Below, piece after piece: positions 26,833 through 35,310 of a stretch of DNA of 64,000 nt. The DNA comes from Alphaproteobacteria bacterium (GTDB taxonomy: Bacteria; Pseudomonadota; Alphaproteobacteria; Micavibrionales; Micavibrionaceae), in NCBI GenBank assembly GCA_016699735.1, contig CP065008.1, positions 2,294,001 through 2,358,000 on the forward strand, written 5' to 3'. Within the stretch, counting starts at the first letter, position 1. Each line of letters begins with the position of its first letter. The notes under the pieces were generated by a model. That model made no database searches, had not been told where the DNA came from, and saw only the letters and a list, made by a program, of their open reading frames with translations. Made by a program: the position numbers and the translations under genes.

Positions 26833-27252
26833 CTAAATCGTTATTGAAAACGTACGGCCAGGCCCATTTGTCTCAAAAATAACTTTTTCCAAAAAATCCC
26901 TGCCCAAAAATCCGTCTCTCCAGCCCAAACCGAAATCAAATTCAATAATGCTTAAATCGGGAAGATATAAACATGGCACAAAAAGCTCGCAGGTAAGGTC
27001 GGCGTGATACTGTTTGGCTTTAACCTCACCAGTAGCTGACCTCAATGGCTTGCGCCCGATAGGAACAAGACCAATTTCCTGAGCGATGACAGGACTGATA
27101 GCAGTTCTGGACGCTCCACTATCGACAAGCATACTGAGCTTGCGCTTTGAACGCTCTGCATCTTCTTCGTTGTATGTGCTCAGGGGTTTGCTGATAAAAA
27201 CATCAATATAAACCCCGTTTTTTGGATCAAACGGACCCGCAATCCGAGGCAT
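26833..27252 (-). CDS. Retropepsin-like aspartic protease
   Basis: Small single-domain aspartic protease of the retroviral type, active as a dimer. The catalytic motif is D44-S45-G46-A47 in MLVDSGASRTAIS, and the expected second motif is FLGRDFLEK near residue 118. Length (139) fits a free-standing retropepsin. The physiological substrate is unknown in bacteria. Its start overlaps the end of the upstream small gene by 26 bases, so the two are translated as a pair. AT-richer than mdh. Confidence 0.8.
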   Translation of the reverse strand: MPRIAGPFDPKNGVYIDVFISKPLSTYNEEDAERSKRKLSMLVDSGASRTAISPVIAQEIGLVPIGRKPLRSATGEVKAKQYHADLTCELFVPCLYLPDLSIIEFDFGLGWRDGFLGRDFLEKVIFETNGPGRTFSITI

Positions 27253-27496
27253 GAGAAAACCACCCTAAATCTACAGGCTTTTGAGTAACCTCTTGTACAG
27301 AAAACAGGCCATCTTCATACGTGTTCACAGCATAAACCATGGCATCTCTTATAGTATCAAAGAAGGCAACAGGCTCTTCATGCCGCATAACCGCAAAACG
27401 CCCGACATGAGTCTTCATAAGATTTGGAAGAATCTTTCTAAATGCCTCATAGTTCCTATCTACTTCAGCTTGCTTCTCTGCGAGTGCAATGGACAT
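27227..27496 (-). CDS. Small partner protein of the retropepsin (DUF5678-like)
   Basis: An 89-residue protein with the layout YEAFRKILPNLMKTHVGRFAVMRHEEPVAF split over about residues 17-46, then a helix and VQEVT near the end. This resembles the DUF5678 layout (a long helix, then K/R-F-V/A-V-x-x-x-E-P and a strand), which I infer by eye. The start at 27496 is uncertain because no good ribosome-binding site is seen. Overlap with the protease gene argues for a functional pair. Confidence 0.6.
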   Translation of the reverse strand: MSIALAEKQAEVDRNYEAFRKILPNLMKTHVGRFAVMRHEEPVAFFDTIRDAMVYAVNTYEDGLFSVQEVTQKPVDLGWFSHASDCGSV

Positions 27497-27756
27497 GGCG
27501 TTAACTAGAAGTGTTGTTGATTGGCACAAACACCGACCATTCTAACAAAATTGTAAAAATTAACCAACAGCCCAAATATAATGGTGCTACTTATCCTCAT
27601 ACATACGCCTTTACATTATATATCTAGATCAAATTATCATTTAAAAATAACATATTAATATAATATTTTTAATTTACAGTCTCAACATAAAGAGCAACTA
27701 CAGGTAACGGCGGCCCCTGACGAAGCCGCCGCTCTTTAAATCTCAGAAAATCAGCC

Positions 27757-28434
27757 TCACTTCACCCGTGAATACTGGATCTCCATCATCTTGTATTCCG
27801 CGCCGGTTTTCGGGTCGGCGGAATGCATCGTATAGCTGAAATGATCGGCGTCGATGAACTTCGTCTCGTTGCGGAAGCTGCGCTTGCCCCCGGTCATGGG
27901 GCAACTCGCCGTGGCCTCTTCCTTGATCGTCTGGGTCGCCTCGTCAAACGTGCCCGTGCCGGTCATCATGCTGGTCGCAAAGCTGTCGTACCAGACATTC
28001 TGGAACTGCTGCGCGATATTGTCATACCCGGTCAGCGCCTCGCCGTCGAAGGGAACATCCTGCCCGTTCATTTTCATCGTGCCCTTGACCGCCATCTTCA
28101 GGAACCGTCCGCCGAACACCATCGTATTCTCCGACGTGCCGGAGGATTGTTCGACCGGAGCATCCGCCGTCATCTGCATGGTGGACGTATAGGTCCAGGA
28201 ACCGACCAGCGTTTCCAGCTTCTTGTGCATCTCGCCCGGCTGCATCATCGCCATCATCTTGGCCATTTCCTCGGCGCTCGGTCCGGCAGGAGCCGCCTCA
28301 GTCGCAGGAGGAGCGGCTTCTGTGGCAGGAGCCGCCTCGGTCGCAGGAGCGGCGGTTTCTTCCGCAAAGCCCAGCGTGGGAACGGCAAACGCCAGCGTTC
28401 CGGCCAGCAAGGTTGTGACAAGCAGTTTTTTCAT
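27757..28434 (-). CDS. Secreted DUF1579-type protein
   Basis: Exported protein of unknown role. A signal peptide (1-22, ending GFA) is followed by a PATEAA repeat linker (about 26-50). The DUF1579 core has HKKLETLVGSWTYT, ENTMVFGGRFLKM, LTGYDNIAQQFQNVWYDS and a C-terminal KMMEIQYSR. Proteins of this family have a lipocalin-like barrel. The ATG at 28434 has AAGGAG upstream, clearly favouring it over the longer frame. About 320 bp upstream of it on the same strand lies a region with no gene. Confidence 0.8.
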   Translation of the reverse strand: MKKLLVTTLLAGTLAFAVPTLGFAEETAAPATEAAPATEAAPPATEAAPAGPSAEEMAKMMAMMQPGEMHKKLETLVGSWTYTSTMQMTADAPVEQSSGTSENTMVFGGRFLKMAVKGTMKMNGQDVPFDGEALTGYDNIAQQFQNVWYDSFATSMMTGTGTFDEATQTIKEEATASCPMTGGKRSFRNETKFIDADHFSYTMHSADPKTGAEYKMMEIQYSRVK

Positions 28435-28527
28435 GGGCAATTCTCCTTGAAGTGAAGTGGAAACAAATCTTTTATGAAACGTGAAGGAGACTAGCACCCT
28501 TCGGCAGGAGATGACAAGAACACAAGA

Positions 28528-28839
28528 TTACTCAACCGTCCGGCAGGATGGCGCCTGCTCGGGGCACATTGCCTCGGGCGGGCAGGGTTTAGGCGGCTTG
28601 TAGCACTCCGCCCGCGCCTTCAGCGGGTCCATATAGCGGATACATTCGACCCGCGCATTGATATCGTTCGCGTACTTTGTCCCCTGCGTAACATAATCCT
28701 TGTTCACGGCGCCTAGGTAACAGCCTCCGCCGACGATCCGGCAATCGGAGTCCGTGGAACACATCGTCCATTCAAAGGGCATCTGCGCGAACGCGGGGCC
28801 GGAGAGAAAAAGTACAAGCGCAAAAATCAGAAACCGCAT
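28528..28839 (-). CDS. Small secreted cysteine-rich protein
   Basis: A 103-residue protein with a clear signal peptide (1-19, AFA|QMPF). The mature part carries eight cysteines (for example CSTDSDC, CPPEAMCPEQAPSC), so disulfides in the periplasm or outside are likely. I do not recognise the family, though the CSTDSDC start is common in small secreted proteins of this kind. The stop of this gene lies about 95 bases upstream of the DUF1579 start. Confidence 0.62.
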   Translation of the reverse strand: MRFLIFALVLFLSGPAFAQMPFEWTMCSTDSDCRIVGGGCYLGAVNKDYVTQGTKYANDINARVECIRYMDPLKARAECYKPPKPCPPEAMCPEQAPSCRTVE

Positions 28840-28851
28840 GAAAGAATTCCC

Positions 28852-30117
28852 TTATTTCTTCGCCACGCCCAGAAAATCAAGCTGCCACTCCAGTTCTTCC
28901 TCGGTCATCGGATAGTCCGTGCCGCCCTTCGGATATAAAAGATTTTTTGGCGGCACCTGCGCCAGATCGCGTTGCAGGGTCAGCGCCGTCCGCATCGACA
29001 GCCCCGCTTTCCAGCAGAGCGCCACGATCGGCTTGGCCGACCGCGCCTCAAAGAGATCCTTCAGCGTCGCCTCCGCCACCCCGGCCAGATGCGCCAGCGC
29101 CGCATACACGAAATCGGTCTCCCGCACAGCCAGCGCATCCGTGATGGCCTCATCGGTCAGCTCACCCTTCTTCGCCATGCGCTTGACGCGCTGCTCGACT
29201 GTTTCCGGCTTTTTGGAATCCCCGCGGATGAAATCCAGCCGCCGCCGGAAGACCTCGGAGATTTCCTCCGCCATCGCCCCGTCGAAATCCGGCCGCTGCA
29301 TGAGAAGGTCGCGCACAGCCGCATCCACGAATTCCGCCAACTCTTTCGCCAGGGCGAACGGCAGAAAGGGCCGCACGGCCACCGACTCCTGCCAATCCTT
29401 GTAGTCCCGCGCCCGCTCGACGATTTTCTGCAAAGTCTCCAGCGCAATATCCGCCCCGCGGTTACGCAGCAGCACCTTCCCGCCGGTGATATCATCCACG
29501 TTAATGACCGCCGCCGAGACCATTTTGCTGACGGTGCTGCGCCCCGCAATCGCCTGAACAACCCAACTCGCTGGATGGCTCTTGAGGATATCGAGCAAAT
29601 CGCGGTCCGACAGCGCCGCGCAAAAGCGCAAAATCGGCTCGGACACATCCCGCTCCACATCCCGCGCCAGTTCCGCCGCCACTTTCGGCGGCGCATAGGC
29701 ATGATCTTTCAGGGTGCTGGACAGCGCCAGCCGGATTTTCAGAACCTCATCCAGCGCCAGTGTCCCCAGCGCCTGCACCGCGAAGGCATAAAGCTGCGAC
29801 TGCTTGTCCGTGCTGATGGAAGGCAAAAGCGACACCAGCCGCGCCGCCAGCGCCAACCGCACATCCGGGCTCTGGTCCCGCGCCAGAAAGGGCGAGACAT
29901 GGACGGGCATGGTTTCATTATTGGCCACCGCCTGCCGGACGCCCGCATCCGGGTCATTCTGCGCGAGGAAATAGAGGATTTCCGGGTGCGTCTTGCGGCT
30001 CTTCGCCAGACTTAAACGCTGCGGAACGGTCCCGGTCGTCGCGATGTTTTTCTCGCGCTCGTAACGGTTCGCCCGGTCCTTCTTCTGCCACGTAAACACA
30101 CTCAGGAATTTTTGCAT
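28852..30117 (-). CDS. DUF2336 protein
   Basis: Helical-repeat protein of the alphaproteobacterial DUF2336 family, function unknown. HEAT-like repeats are visible: HPEILYFLAQNDPDAGVRQAVANNETMP split at about 40-70, SPDVRLALAARL at about 85, and a C-terminal set at about 300-400 (LTDEAITDALAVRETDFVYAAL, KPIVALCWKAGLSMRTALTLQ). The ATG at 30117 is favoured over a GTG three codons upstream. It runs into the cysteine-rich gene with 12 bases between. Confidence 0.85.
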   Translation of the reverse strand: MQKFLSVFTWQKKDRANRYEREKNIATTGTVPQRLSLAKSRKTHPEILYFLAQNDPDAGVRQAVANNETMPVHVSPFLARDQSPDVRLALAARLVSLLPSISTDKQSQLYAFAVQALGTLALDEVLKIRLALSSTLKDHAYAPPKVAAELARDVERDVSEPILRFCAALSDRDLLDILKSHPASWVVQAIAGRSTVSKMVSAAVINVDDITGGKVLLRNRGADIALETLQKIVERARDYKDWQESVAVRPFLPFALAKELAEFVDAAVRDLLMQRPDFDGAMAEEISEVFRRRLDFIRGDSKKPETVEQRVKRMAKKGELTDEAITDALAVRETDFVYAALAHLAGVAEATLKDLFEARSAKPIVALCWKAGLSMRTALTLQRDLAQVPPKNLLYPKGGTDYPMTEEELEWQLDFLGVAKK

Positions 30118-30276
30118 AAACCACACTAACCGATCGGAGAATAAAAATCATCTCCCCGCATAAAAACAAATCAAAAACCCTATGCAAAATTCATGACAGG
30201 TTGAATCGTTTGTGTTTTTCAGTATGTTGAAAGAAGAATTTATAAATTGAATGGATCACAACGGAGCAACCCCCTC

Positions 30277-30888
30277 ATGACCATGAAGCTTTTCTATACG
30301 CCCACATCCCCCTACGCCCGCAAGGTCCGCATCGTCGCGCTCGAAAAGGGCTTACAGGATAAAATCTCTGAAGTCATTGCTCCTCCCTCCGATAATCCGC
30401 CGGAATTGCAGAAAACGAATCCCTTGGGCGCGATTCCCGCCCTGCTTCTTGAAAACGGGGAATCCCTCTACGACAGCATGGTGATCGGCGCCTATCTTGA
30501 CTCTCTTTCAAAGAACAATCCGCTATACCCCTCCTCCGGCATCGAAAAATTCCGCGCGATGCGGGCCGAAGCCTTGGCCAACGGAGTCATGGAATCGGGC
30601 GTGGCGATTGTTTACGAACGCCGCCGAACCGACACCGGAATCTCCCAGAAAATCGTCGATAAACACCTCAAGGCCATCGACCGCTGCCTGCCCGTCATGG
30701 AAAGCGAAAGCGCAGATTTCGGCGCGGCCATCGACATCCGCCAGATCGCCTTCGGCGCCGCTCTGGGCTACATCGCCTTCCGCCTGCCGGAGGTGAACTG
30801 GCCCTCCAAAGCCCCCAAACTGGCGAAGTGGTATGAAACCTTCAGCCAGCGCCCGTCGATGACGGCGACGGAACCGAAGGATATTTAG
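30277..30888 (+). CDS. Glutathione S-transferase family protein
   Basis: Soluble glutathione transferase-like protein, 203 residues. The thioredoxin-fold N-terminal half shows KLFYTPTSPYARKVRIVALE (the glutathione site), NPLGAIPALLLENGESLYDS with the conserved cis-proline, and the helical C-terminal half has IDRCLPVMES and LPEVNWPSKAPKLAKWYETF. The start at 30277 (MTMKLF) has GGAG about 10 bases upstream; the ATG two codons later is equally possible. Substrate unknown. Confidence 0.88.
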   Translation: MTMKLFYTPTSPYARKVRIVALEKGLQDKISEVIAPPSDNPPELQKTNPLGAIPALLLENGESLYDSMVIGAYLDSLSKNNPLYPSSGIEKFRAMRAEALANGVMESGVAIVYERRRTDTGISQKIVDKHLKAIDRCLPVMESESADFGAAIDIRQIAFGAALGYIAFRLPEVNWPSKAPKLAKWYETFSQRPSMTATEPKDI

Positions 30889-30954
30889 AACCTGCAAGCC
30901 CACCCAACCAAAACCGCTTTCGGCTTGACAGAAAAAAGCCCATTCATGACAAAA

Positions 30955-31470
30955 TGAAAACACGTTAGGCGTGCGAAAAGGTGTGTGCTCCTGAGCCAAG
31001 GCTTGCTTTGCCTCAAAGGTGCCGAAGGCAAAAGACTGACTTACCGTGGGACTAAAATCAACGCGTAACCTTGCTCGCAATCAAAAACACTAACCAACAA
31101 AAAAGAAAAGGGGGAGCCGCTGGACTCCGCCCTAAACTTTGATTACAATTCACGACTATGGACCCGCTAATGGTTTAGTGCTCAAGTTACCCACCTGCAG
31201 CAATGGGGTTCGATTCCCCACAGGCCCACATAACTCAGTTTACGATCCCTTCCATAAGGATCGTGAGAGTTTCAAATTTAAGCCCCTTCCATAAGGGCTT
31301 TTTAGTTTCTTTCAGTTTCTCCTTACGGAGAAATGGAGCGGGATTTACATCCGCACCGAGCAGGCCACTTTCGTTACCACGGGGTGGCCTGTTCTCTTTC
31401 ATCGTTGCCAATAAATAGTCAACGACGAATCAAATTATCACGAAGCTGCGATAATAAAAAGATAAAAAAT
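30955..31470 (+). ncRNA. Structured RNA region, candidate circularly permuted (two-piece) tmRNA
   Basis: No protein gene fits here, but several tmRNA-like parts occur in the order expected of a permuted alphaproteobacterial gene. A T-arm (TGGGG-TTCGATT-CCCCA, 31204-31220) is followed by CAGGCCC-A (31221-31228), a possible acceptor 3' strand. TGGCCTG at 31385-31391 could be the 5' strand (6 of 7 pairs). AATAGTC then AACGACGAA (31414-31429) resembles the bases around a tag start, and read in frame gives NDESNYHEAA. Against it: no stop after the AA, and too few bases between acceptor and tag. TTGACA at 30925 may start transcription. CCTGAGCCAAGG at 30990 resembles a group I intron element, so another RNA is possible. 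Confidence 0.35.
31244..31391 (+). other. Run of five consecutive hairpins
   Basis: Stems at 31244-31262 (GATCC..GGATC), 31280-31300 (AAGCCC..GGGCTT followed by T5, terminator-like), 31316-31333 (TTTCTCC-TTAC-GGAGAAA), 31338-31354 (GCGG..CCGC) and 31361-31391 (CAGGCCAC..GTGGCCTG, then a T-rich tail). The first two share the loop sequence CTTCCATAA. In a permuted tmRNA this would be the intervening segment. Confidence 0.6.
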
Positions 31471-31486
31471 TAATCCGAAAATAATC

Positions 31487-31624
31487 TTAGTCTGTACCGT
31501 CAGATTCCAAGCTTTCCTTGGCTTCCAGAGATTTTTTACCCGCTTTATCCTTCAAAGACTTTGGCAGGGTGTTCAGCATGGTTTTTAAAACCGCATCACG
31601 GAGCTTTTCATCTTCGTTACTCAT
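31487..31624 (-). CDS. Small hypothetical protein, 45 residues
   Basis: A short open frame beginning MSNEDEKLRDAVLKTMLNTL and ending in ESLESDGTD. It is strongly charged and helical with no signal or membrane segment. No good ribosome-binding site is seen upstream of the ATG at 31624. Codon use is sensible, but existence as a gene is uncertain. Confidence 0.4.
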   Translation of the reverse strand: MSNEDEKLRDAVLKTMLNTLPKSLKDKAGKKSLEAKESLESDGTD

Positions 31625-31723
31625 GGCTAGAGACAATAAATTTAGGCGTAGTAAGAATCATTAGCTAAGCATATAATTGTGAATATATTCCTGTTTCGAA
31701 TTTTTTCTTTCCTGCCTCCACAT

Positions 31724-31760
31724 CGCAGAAAACCCGTGCTTACAGGTCTTTAGAAAAACT
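31724..31760. repeat. 37-bp dispersed repeat, copy 1 (3' of zapE)
   Basis: Matches 63232-63268 at 33 of 37 positions with no gaps; the shared core is CAGGTCTTTAGAAAAACT. Both copies lie just past the stop of a minus-strand gene, here 13 bases beyond zapE. Confidence 0.7.
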
Positions 31761-31772
31761 GCGATTATTGCC

Positions 31773-32879
31773 CTAAGGATACCCCTCGCTCTGCATTTCC
31801 TGCAGGCGGGAGATGGTGCGCTGGAACTCGAAACTGTGATCGTGCCCGGCATAAAGCTTCTCGGGCCGCGTCTCAGCCGAAATCACCACCCGCACCCGCT
31901 TGTCGTAAAGCGCGTCGATGAGGTTCATCAGCCGCTTCGCCTCGTTCCGCCGATCGTATTTCAGCGCTGGAACGTTTTCCAGCAGGACCGTATGGAAATT
32001 CCGCGCAATCGTCACGTAATCCTCCGCCCCCAGCGGCTGCTCGCAGAGTTGCGAAAAGGTAAACCGCGCCACGCCCTTGGCCGTCCGCACCGGAAGCCGC
32101 CGCCCTTTGACGAACAGCTTTTCCTCCAGCGCCGGCGCCTGTCCGGTCAAAAGGCCGAACAATGCGTCCATCTTCTGCTCGGTCGCCCGCCCCAGCGGCG
32201 TGAAATACGTTCCCTCCTCGGCCAGCGCCCGCGCCCGGTAATCGTGCGGACTGTCCAGATGCACGATCTCCATCTTTTCTTTCATCAGCGCGATAAAGGG
32301 CAAAAACCGCTCGCGCTGCAAGCCGCCCTCATACAGCCGATCCGGCGGCCAGTTGGAGGTCGCCACCACGACCACGCCCTTTTCGAAGAGCAGCCGGAAC
32401 AGCCGCCCGAGGATCATCGCATCCGCCACATCGGTAATATGAAATTCATCGAAGCACAGCACTTTCGATCTCTGAAAAATCAACTCGCCCAGCGAAGGCA
32501 GCGCCTGATCCACCGCCCCGCCGTTGATCGTATCCTCTGACCGCCGCGTATGGATGTAATCATGCACTTCGATCATGAATTCGTGAAAATGCACCCGCCG
32601 CTTGCCGATCGCCAGCGGCAGACAGGAAAAAAACAAATCCATCAGCATGGATTTGCCGCGCCCGACCCCGCCATGCAGGTAAACCCCGAGAGGAGACGCC
32701 TCCGCCTTGCCCTTGCCGGAAACCTTCTCGAAAAAGCTCATCCGGGGCTTTTTCTCCGCCTCCAGAAGTTCATCGTAAAGCCGTTGCAGCGATTTCACCG
32801 CCGCGCCCTGCGCCGGATCGAGATGCAGTTCTCCGCGCAGCAGCTTTTCCGAATACAGGCTAAGCGGCGTGTGTGTCAT
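31773..32879 (-). CDS. zapE: Cell division ATPase of the ZapE/AFG1 family
   Basis: AAA+-like ATPase that in enterobacteria acts at the Z-ring; the homologue in mitochondria is AFG1. Walker A is GGVGRGKS (residues 70-77), Walker B LCFDEFHITD, then FEKGVVVVATSNWPPDRLYEGG and a C-terminal NLIDALYDKRVRVVISAE. At 368 residues it is full length. The ATG at 32879 lies 20 bases inside the end of tatC, suggesting coupling. In many relatives serS follows tatC; here zapE does. Confidence 0.9.
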   Translation of the reverse strand: MTHTPLSLYSEKLLRGELHLDPAQGAAVKSLQRLYDELLEAEKKPRMSFFEKVSGKGKAEASPLGVYLHGGVGRGKSMLMDLFFSCLPLAIGKRRVHFHEFMIEVHDYIHTRRSEDTINGGAVDQALPSLGELIFQRSKVLCFDEFHITDVADAMILGRLFRLLFEKGVVVVATSNWPPDRLYEGGLQRERFLPFIALMKEKMEIVHLDSPHDYRARALAEEGTYFTPLGRATEQKMDALFGLLTGQAPALEEKLFVKGRRLPVRTAKGVARFTFSQLCEQPLGAEDYVTIARNFHTVLLENVPALKYDRRNEAKRLMNLIDALYDKRVRVVISAETRPEKLYAGHDHSFEFQRTISRLQEMQSEGYP

Positions 32880-33678
32880 TGTGCGGTTTATTCTCTGGGT
32901 TTGCATCGGAGTGCGGCGCGACCATGCGGATCATGAGAATGGAGAGTTCATAAAGCCCCATCAGGGGAACAGCCAGCAGAATTTGACTCAGAACGTCCGG
33001 CGGCGTCAAGATCGCCGCGACGGTGAAGATGAGGATAATCATATACCGCCTCTGCTTCGCAAGCCAGTCCGGTGTGATGATTCCCACAAATCCGAGCAGG
33101 GTGAGGAACACCGGCATCTGAAAACACAACCCGAACGCGAAAATCAAAGTCATGATCAGGTCGAGATACTCACTGACCCGCGCCTCTAATTGTATCGGCA
33201 GCACCGCCTCCTCCGCACTCACCTGAAAACTCAGAAAAAATGGCCAGGCCATCGGAAGAACAAAATAATACACACAGGCCGCGCCAAGAAAAAATAATAC
33301 GGGCGTCGCGGCCAGAAACGGCAGAAACGCCCTGCGTTCTTTTTCATAAAGACCGGGCGCAATAAAAATCCAGACTTGAATCAAAAGAACAGGAAACGTG
33401 ATGAAGATACCGGAAAACAACGCAACTTTCAGATAGGTGAAAAAAGCTTCGGTCAGGTTCGTATAGATAAGCCGGTTCGTATCTCCCGGCCCCATCGCCT
33501 CCGCAAGTGGCGTCACAAGAAAATTGTATATATCACTGACAAAGAAATAACAAATGAGCGTACTTAAAAACATGGTTGAAAAAACCCAGATAAGTCGCCT
33601 ACGAAGATCAAGCAGGTGCCCCATCAACGGTTGTTTTGTATGCTCAAGAGTTTCATTTTCCAGATTCACGGAAGTCAT
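32860..33678 (-). CDS. tatC: Sec-independent protein translocase TatC
   Basis: Polytopic receptor of the twin-arginine translocase. The N-terminus MGHLLDLRRRLIW and the segments FFTYLKVALFSGIFITFPVLLIQVW, FLPFLAATPVLFFLGAACVYYFVLP and GFVGIITPDWL carry the six-helix TatC fold; the expected conserved glutamate and proline positions are present. 272 residues. The ATG overlaps the tatB stop (ATGA). The C-terminal tail is short and histidine/asparagine-rich. Confidence 0.96.
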   Translation of the reverse strand: MTSVNLENETLEHTKQPLMGHLLDLRRRLIWVFSTMFLSTLICYFFVSDIYNFLVTPLAEAMGPGDTNRLIYTNLTEAFFTYLKVALFSGIFITFPVLLIQVWIFIAPGLYEKERRAFLPFLAATPVLFFLGAACVYYFVLPMAWPFFLSFQVSAEEAVLPIQLEARVSEYLDLIMTLIFAFGLCFQMPVFLTLLGFVGIITPDWLAKQRRYMIILIFTVAAILTPPDVLSQILLAVPLMGLYELSILMIRMVAPHSDANPENKPHNDTHAA

Positions 33679-33980
33679 GCATCACCCTCTTCCGTTTTTT
33701 TCATAACAGGATTCTGCGGGGCCGCAGGAGGATCCTCCTCCGCATCGGCCTCCGCCTCGTTAAAATCCTTCTCCTCGAAATTCACGGACTTACGCAGATC
33801 GTCCAGATCGGCCTCCCGCATCAGATCATCGAACTGCTGCGACAGCGCATATTTAACGTAATGAATCCGCCGTACGACCCGCCCGAAAAACACCATGACC
33901 TTCGGCAATTCCTCCGGCCCGATCAGGATCACCGCGAGCGCCGCGATCAGCAAAAGCTCCTGCCAACCCACATCCAGCAT
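33675..33980 (-). CDS. tatB: Sec-independent protein translocase TatB
   Basis: Single-pass partner of TatC that receives the twin-arginine signal. MLDVGWQELLLIAALAVILIGPEELP is the typical TatB transmembrane and hinge (split here at 1-26), followed by an amphipathic helix (VVRRIHYVKYAL) and a 60-residue acidic tail. 101 residues. In this genome it is separated from tatA by a membrane gene of unknown role. Confidence 0.94.
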   Translation of the reverse strand: MLDVGWQELLLIAALAVILIGPEELPKVMVFFGRVVRRIHYVKYALSQQFDDLMREADLDDLRKSVNFEEKDFNEAEADAEEDPPAAPQNPVMKKTEEGDA

Positions 33981-34021
33981 CGAAATCTCTCATCCAAACG
34001 CGAAAATAAAACCCAGCGCCG

Positions 34022-34432
34022 CTAAAGGAACAAATCTACGCATAACTTTAAGCCAGCCACATACCCCGGCACAACCACCAAAGCGTTGGCAACGATGGCC
34101 ATGTTCAAAAGCATGGATTTCTCATCGTCCGTGAGATCGTCATAGCTTTTAAGCTCCTGCTCCGCCTGCCCGGTTTCCTGAACGGAGGCGTAAAACTCCC
34201 ACATCAGCCCGTAAATCAGCATGGGAATCAGCACCCACCCGAATTTCCCCGCCCAGTCGGGATGAAAGAAACCAATCACAAACACGAAGGAAAAACAGCA
34301 GGAGATGGCCGAGGCGCAAGCGGCGCGGGGGGTTTTTTTCCAGTCTTCGAAAATGCCCGCCACCGTGAAGGCAAAGAGAACGACGAGGTAAAGCGATGCC
34401 CACCACGGCACGGAAAGCGTGCCTACATCCAT
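34022..34432 (-). CDS. Hypothetical membrane protein between tatA and tatB
   Basis: Not recognised. The 136-residue protein has three to four hydrophobic helices (about residues 9-27, 40-58, 66-78 and 108-130) and a short acidic loop (QAEQELKSYDDLTDDEKS) at about 88-105. It starts 4 bases after tatA and ends about 40 bases before tatB, so it is inside the tat operon. An accessory role in the translocase is possible, but a chance insertion is equally likely. Confidence 0.62.
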   Translation of the reverse strand: MDVGTLSVPWWASLYLVVLFAFTVAGIFEDWKKTPRAACASAISCCFSFVFVIGFFHPDWAGKFGWVLIPMLIYGLMWEFYASVQETGQAEQELKSYDDLTDDEKSMLLNMAIVANALVVVPGYVAGLKLCVDLFL

Positions 34433-34435
34433 GGA

Positions 34436-34648
34436 TTATTCTTCGTCCCTGACCTTCGCAGGGTCTTTCTGAGAAACGGATTTTTCATGACCGATTTGCG
34501 GCTTTTCGGGGTCGCCCTCCTTCAAGCCCTTCTTGAAACTGTTGATCCCCTTGGCGAGGTTTTCCATGATGCCCGGAACACGGTTGGCACCGAACAGCAC
34601 GAACACCAGCAGGATAATAATCAGGATTTGCAGCGGACCGGGGGACAT
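34436..34648 (-). CDS. tatA: Sec-independent protein translocase TatA
   Basis: Pore-forming subunit of the Tat system. MSPGPLQILIIILLVFVLFG is the short hydrophobic helix with the hinge FGANRVPGIMENLAKGINSF, then a charged tail ending DEE. 70 residues. Its ATG overlaps the scpB stop by one base, so it is the last gene of a coupled scpA-scpB-tatA set. Confidence 0.94.
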   Translation of the reverse strand: MSPGPLQILIIILLVFVLFGANRVPGIMENLAKGINSFKKGLKEGDPEKPQIGHEKSVSQKDPAKVRDEE

Positions 34649-35310
34649 CAGGTCACCTCCTCAAGGAGTTCTTCCACGGCGTCATCCTCGGATTCCTCGT
34701 CGGCGGCGCGTGACAATCCTTCTACCCCGTCTATCCGCTTCTGTCCAGAGAACAGGTCGGCTTGAGGAATAGCCTCGATCGCCGGACGCCGATCCAGAAG
34801 CCCCGCCGCCTTCAGATCGTCCATCCCCGGCAGGTCCATGAGCGATTCAAGGCTGAACGCATCCATAAAGCCGGTCGTCGTCACCCATGTCAGGGGCCGA
34901 CCGGGTGCCTCGCGCCGCCGCCCCGGCTTGATCCAGCCCATTTCCATCAAGGCGTCCAGCGTCCCCTTATGGGTCTGAACACCGCGAATATTCTCGATCT
35001 CCGCCCGTGTGATCGGCTGGTGATAGGCAACGATGGCCAGAGTCTCCATCGCCGCCCGTGAAAGCTTCCGCGCCACCTGCCGTTGAAGGGTCAGGCTCTC
35101 GGCAAGGTCCGGCGCCGTGCGGAACGCCCACGCCCCCTCGCGCTCGACGAGTTCAATGCCGCGCCCCTCGTATTCCTTGCGAAGCGCCATCAAAAGACCG
35201 CCGACATCCGATCCCTCGGGCATCCGCTCATGCAACTCCCGCGTCGCCAGAGGCTCCGGCGAAGCGAACAACAAAGCCTCAAGGAGGCGTTTATTCATCG
35301 GATCAGCCAT
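34648..35310 (-). CDS. scpB: Segregation and condensation protein B
   Basis: Winged-helix subunit of the SMC-ScpAB condensin. The core reads LLEALLFASPEPLATRELHERMP (about 8-30), AAMETLAIVAYHQPITRAEIE (about 88-108) and ENIRGVQTHKGTLDALMEMGWI. The acidic C-terminal tail is long. The ATG at 35310 (MADPMNKRLLEALLF) overlaps the scpA stop by 8 bases, giving 220 residues. The scpA-scpB-tatA order is common in alphaproteobacteria. Confidence 0.94.
   Translation of the reverse strand: MADPMNKRLLEALLFASPEPLATRELHERMPEGSDVGGLLMALRKEYEGRGIELVEREGAWAFRTAPDLAESLTLQRQVARKLSRAAMETLAIVAYHQPITRAEIENIRGVQTHKGTLDALMEMGWIKPGRRREAPGRPLTWVTTTGFMDAFSLESLMDLPGMDDLKAAGLLDRRPAIEAIPQADLFSGQKRIDGVEGLSRAADEESEDDAVEELLEEVT

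Noticed and set aside
31141..31230. A standard tRNA gene around the T-arm at 31204
   Set aside because: The 7 bases expected 48 nt upstream do not pair with CAGGCCC and there is no D-arm or anticodon arm in register, so a normal cloverleaf is not possible.
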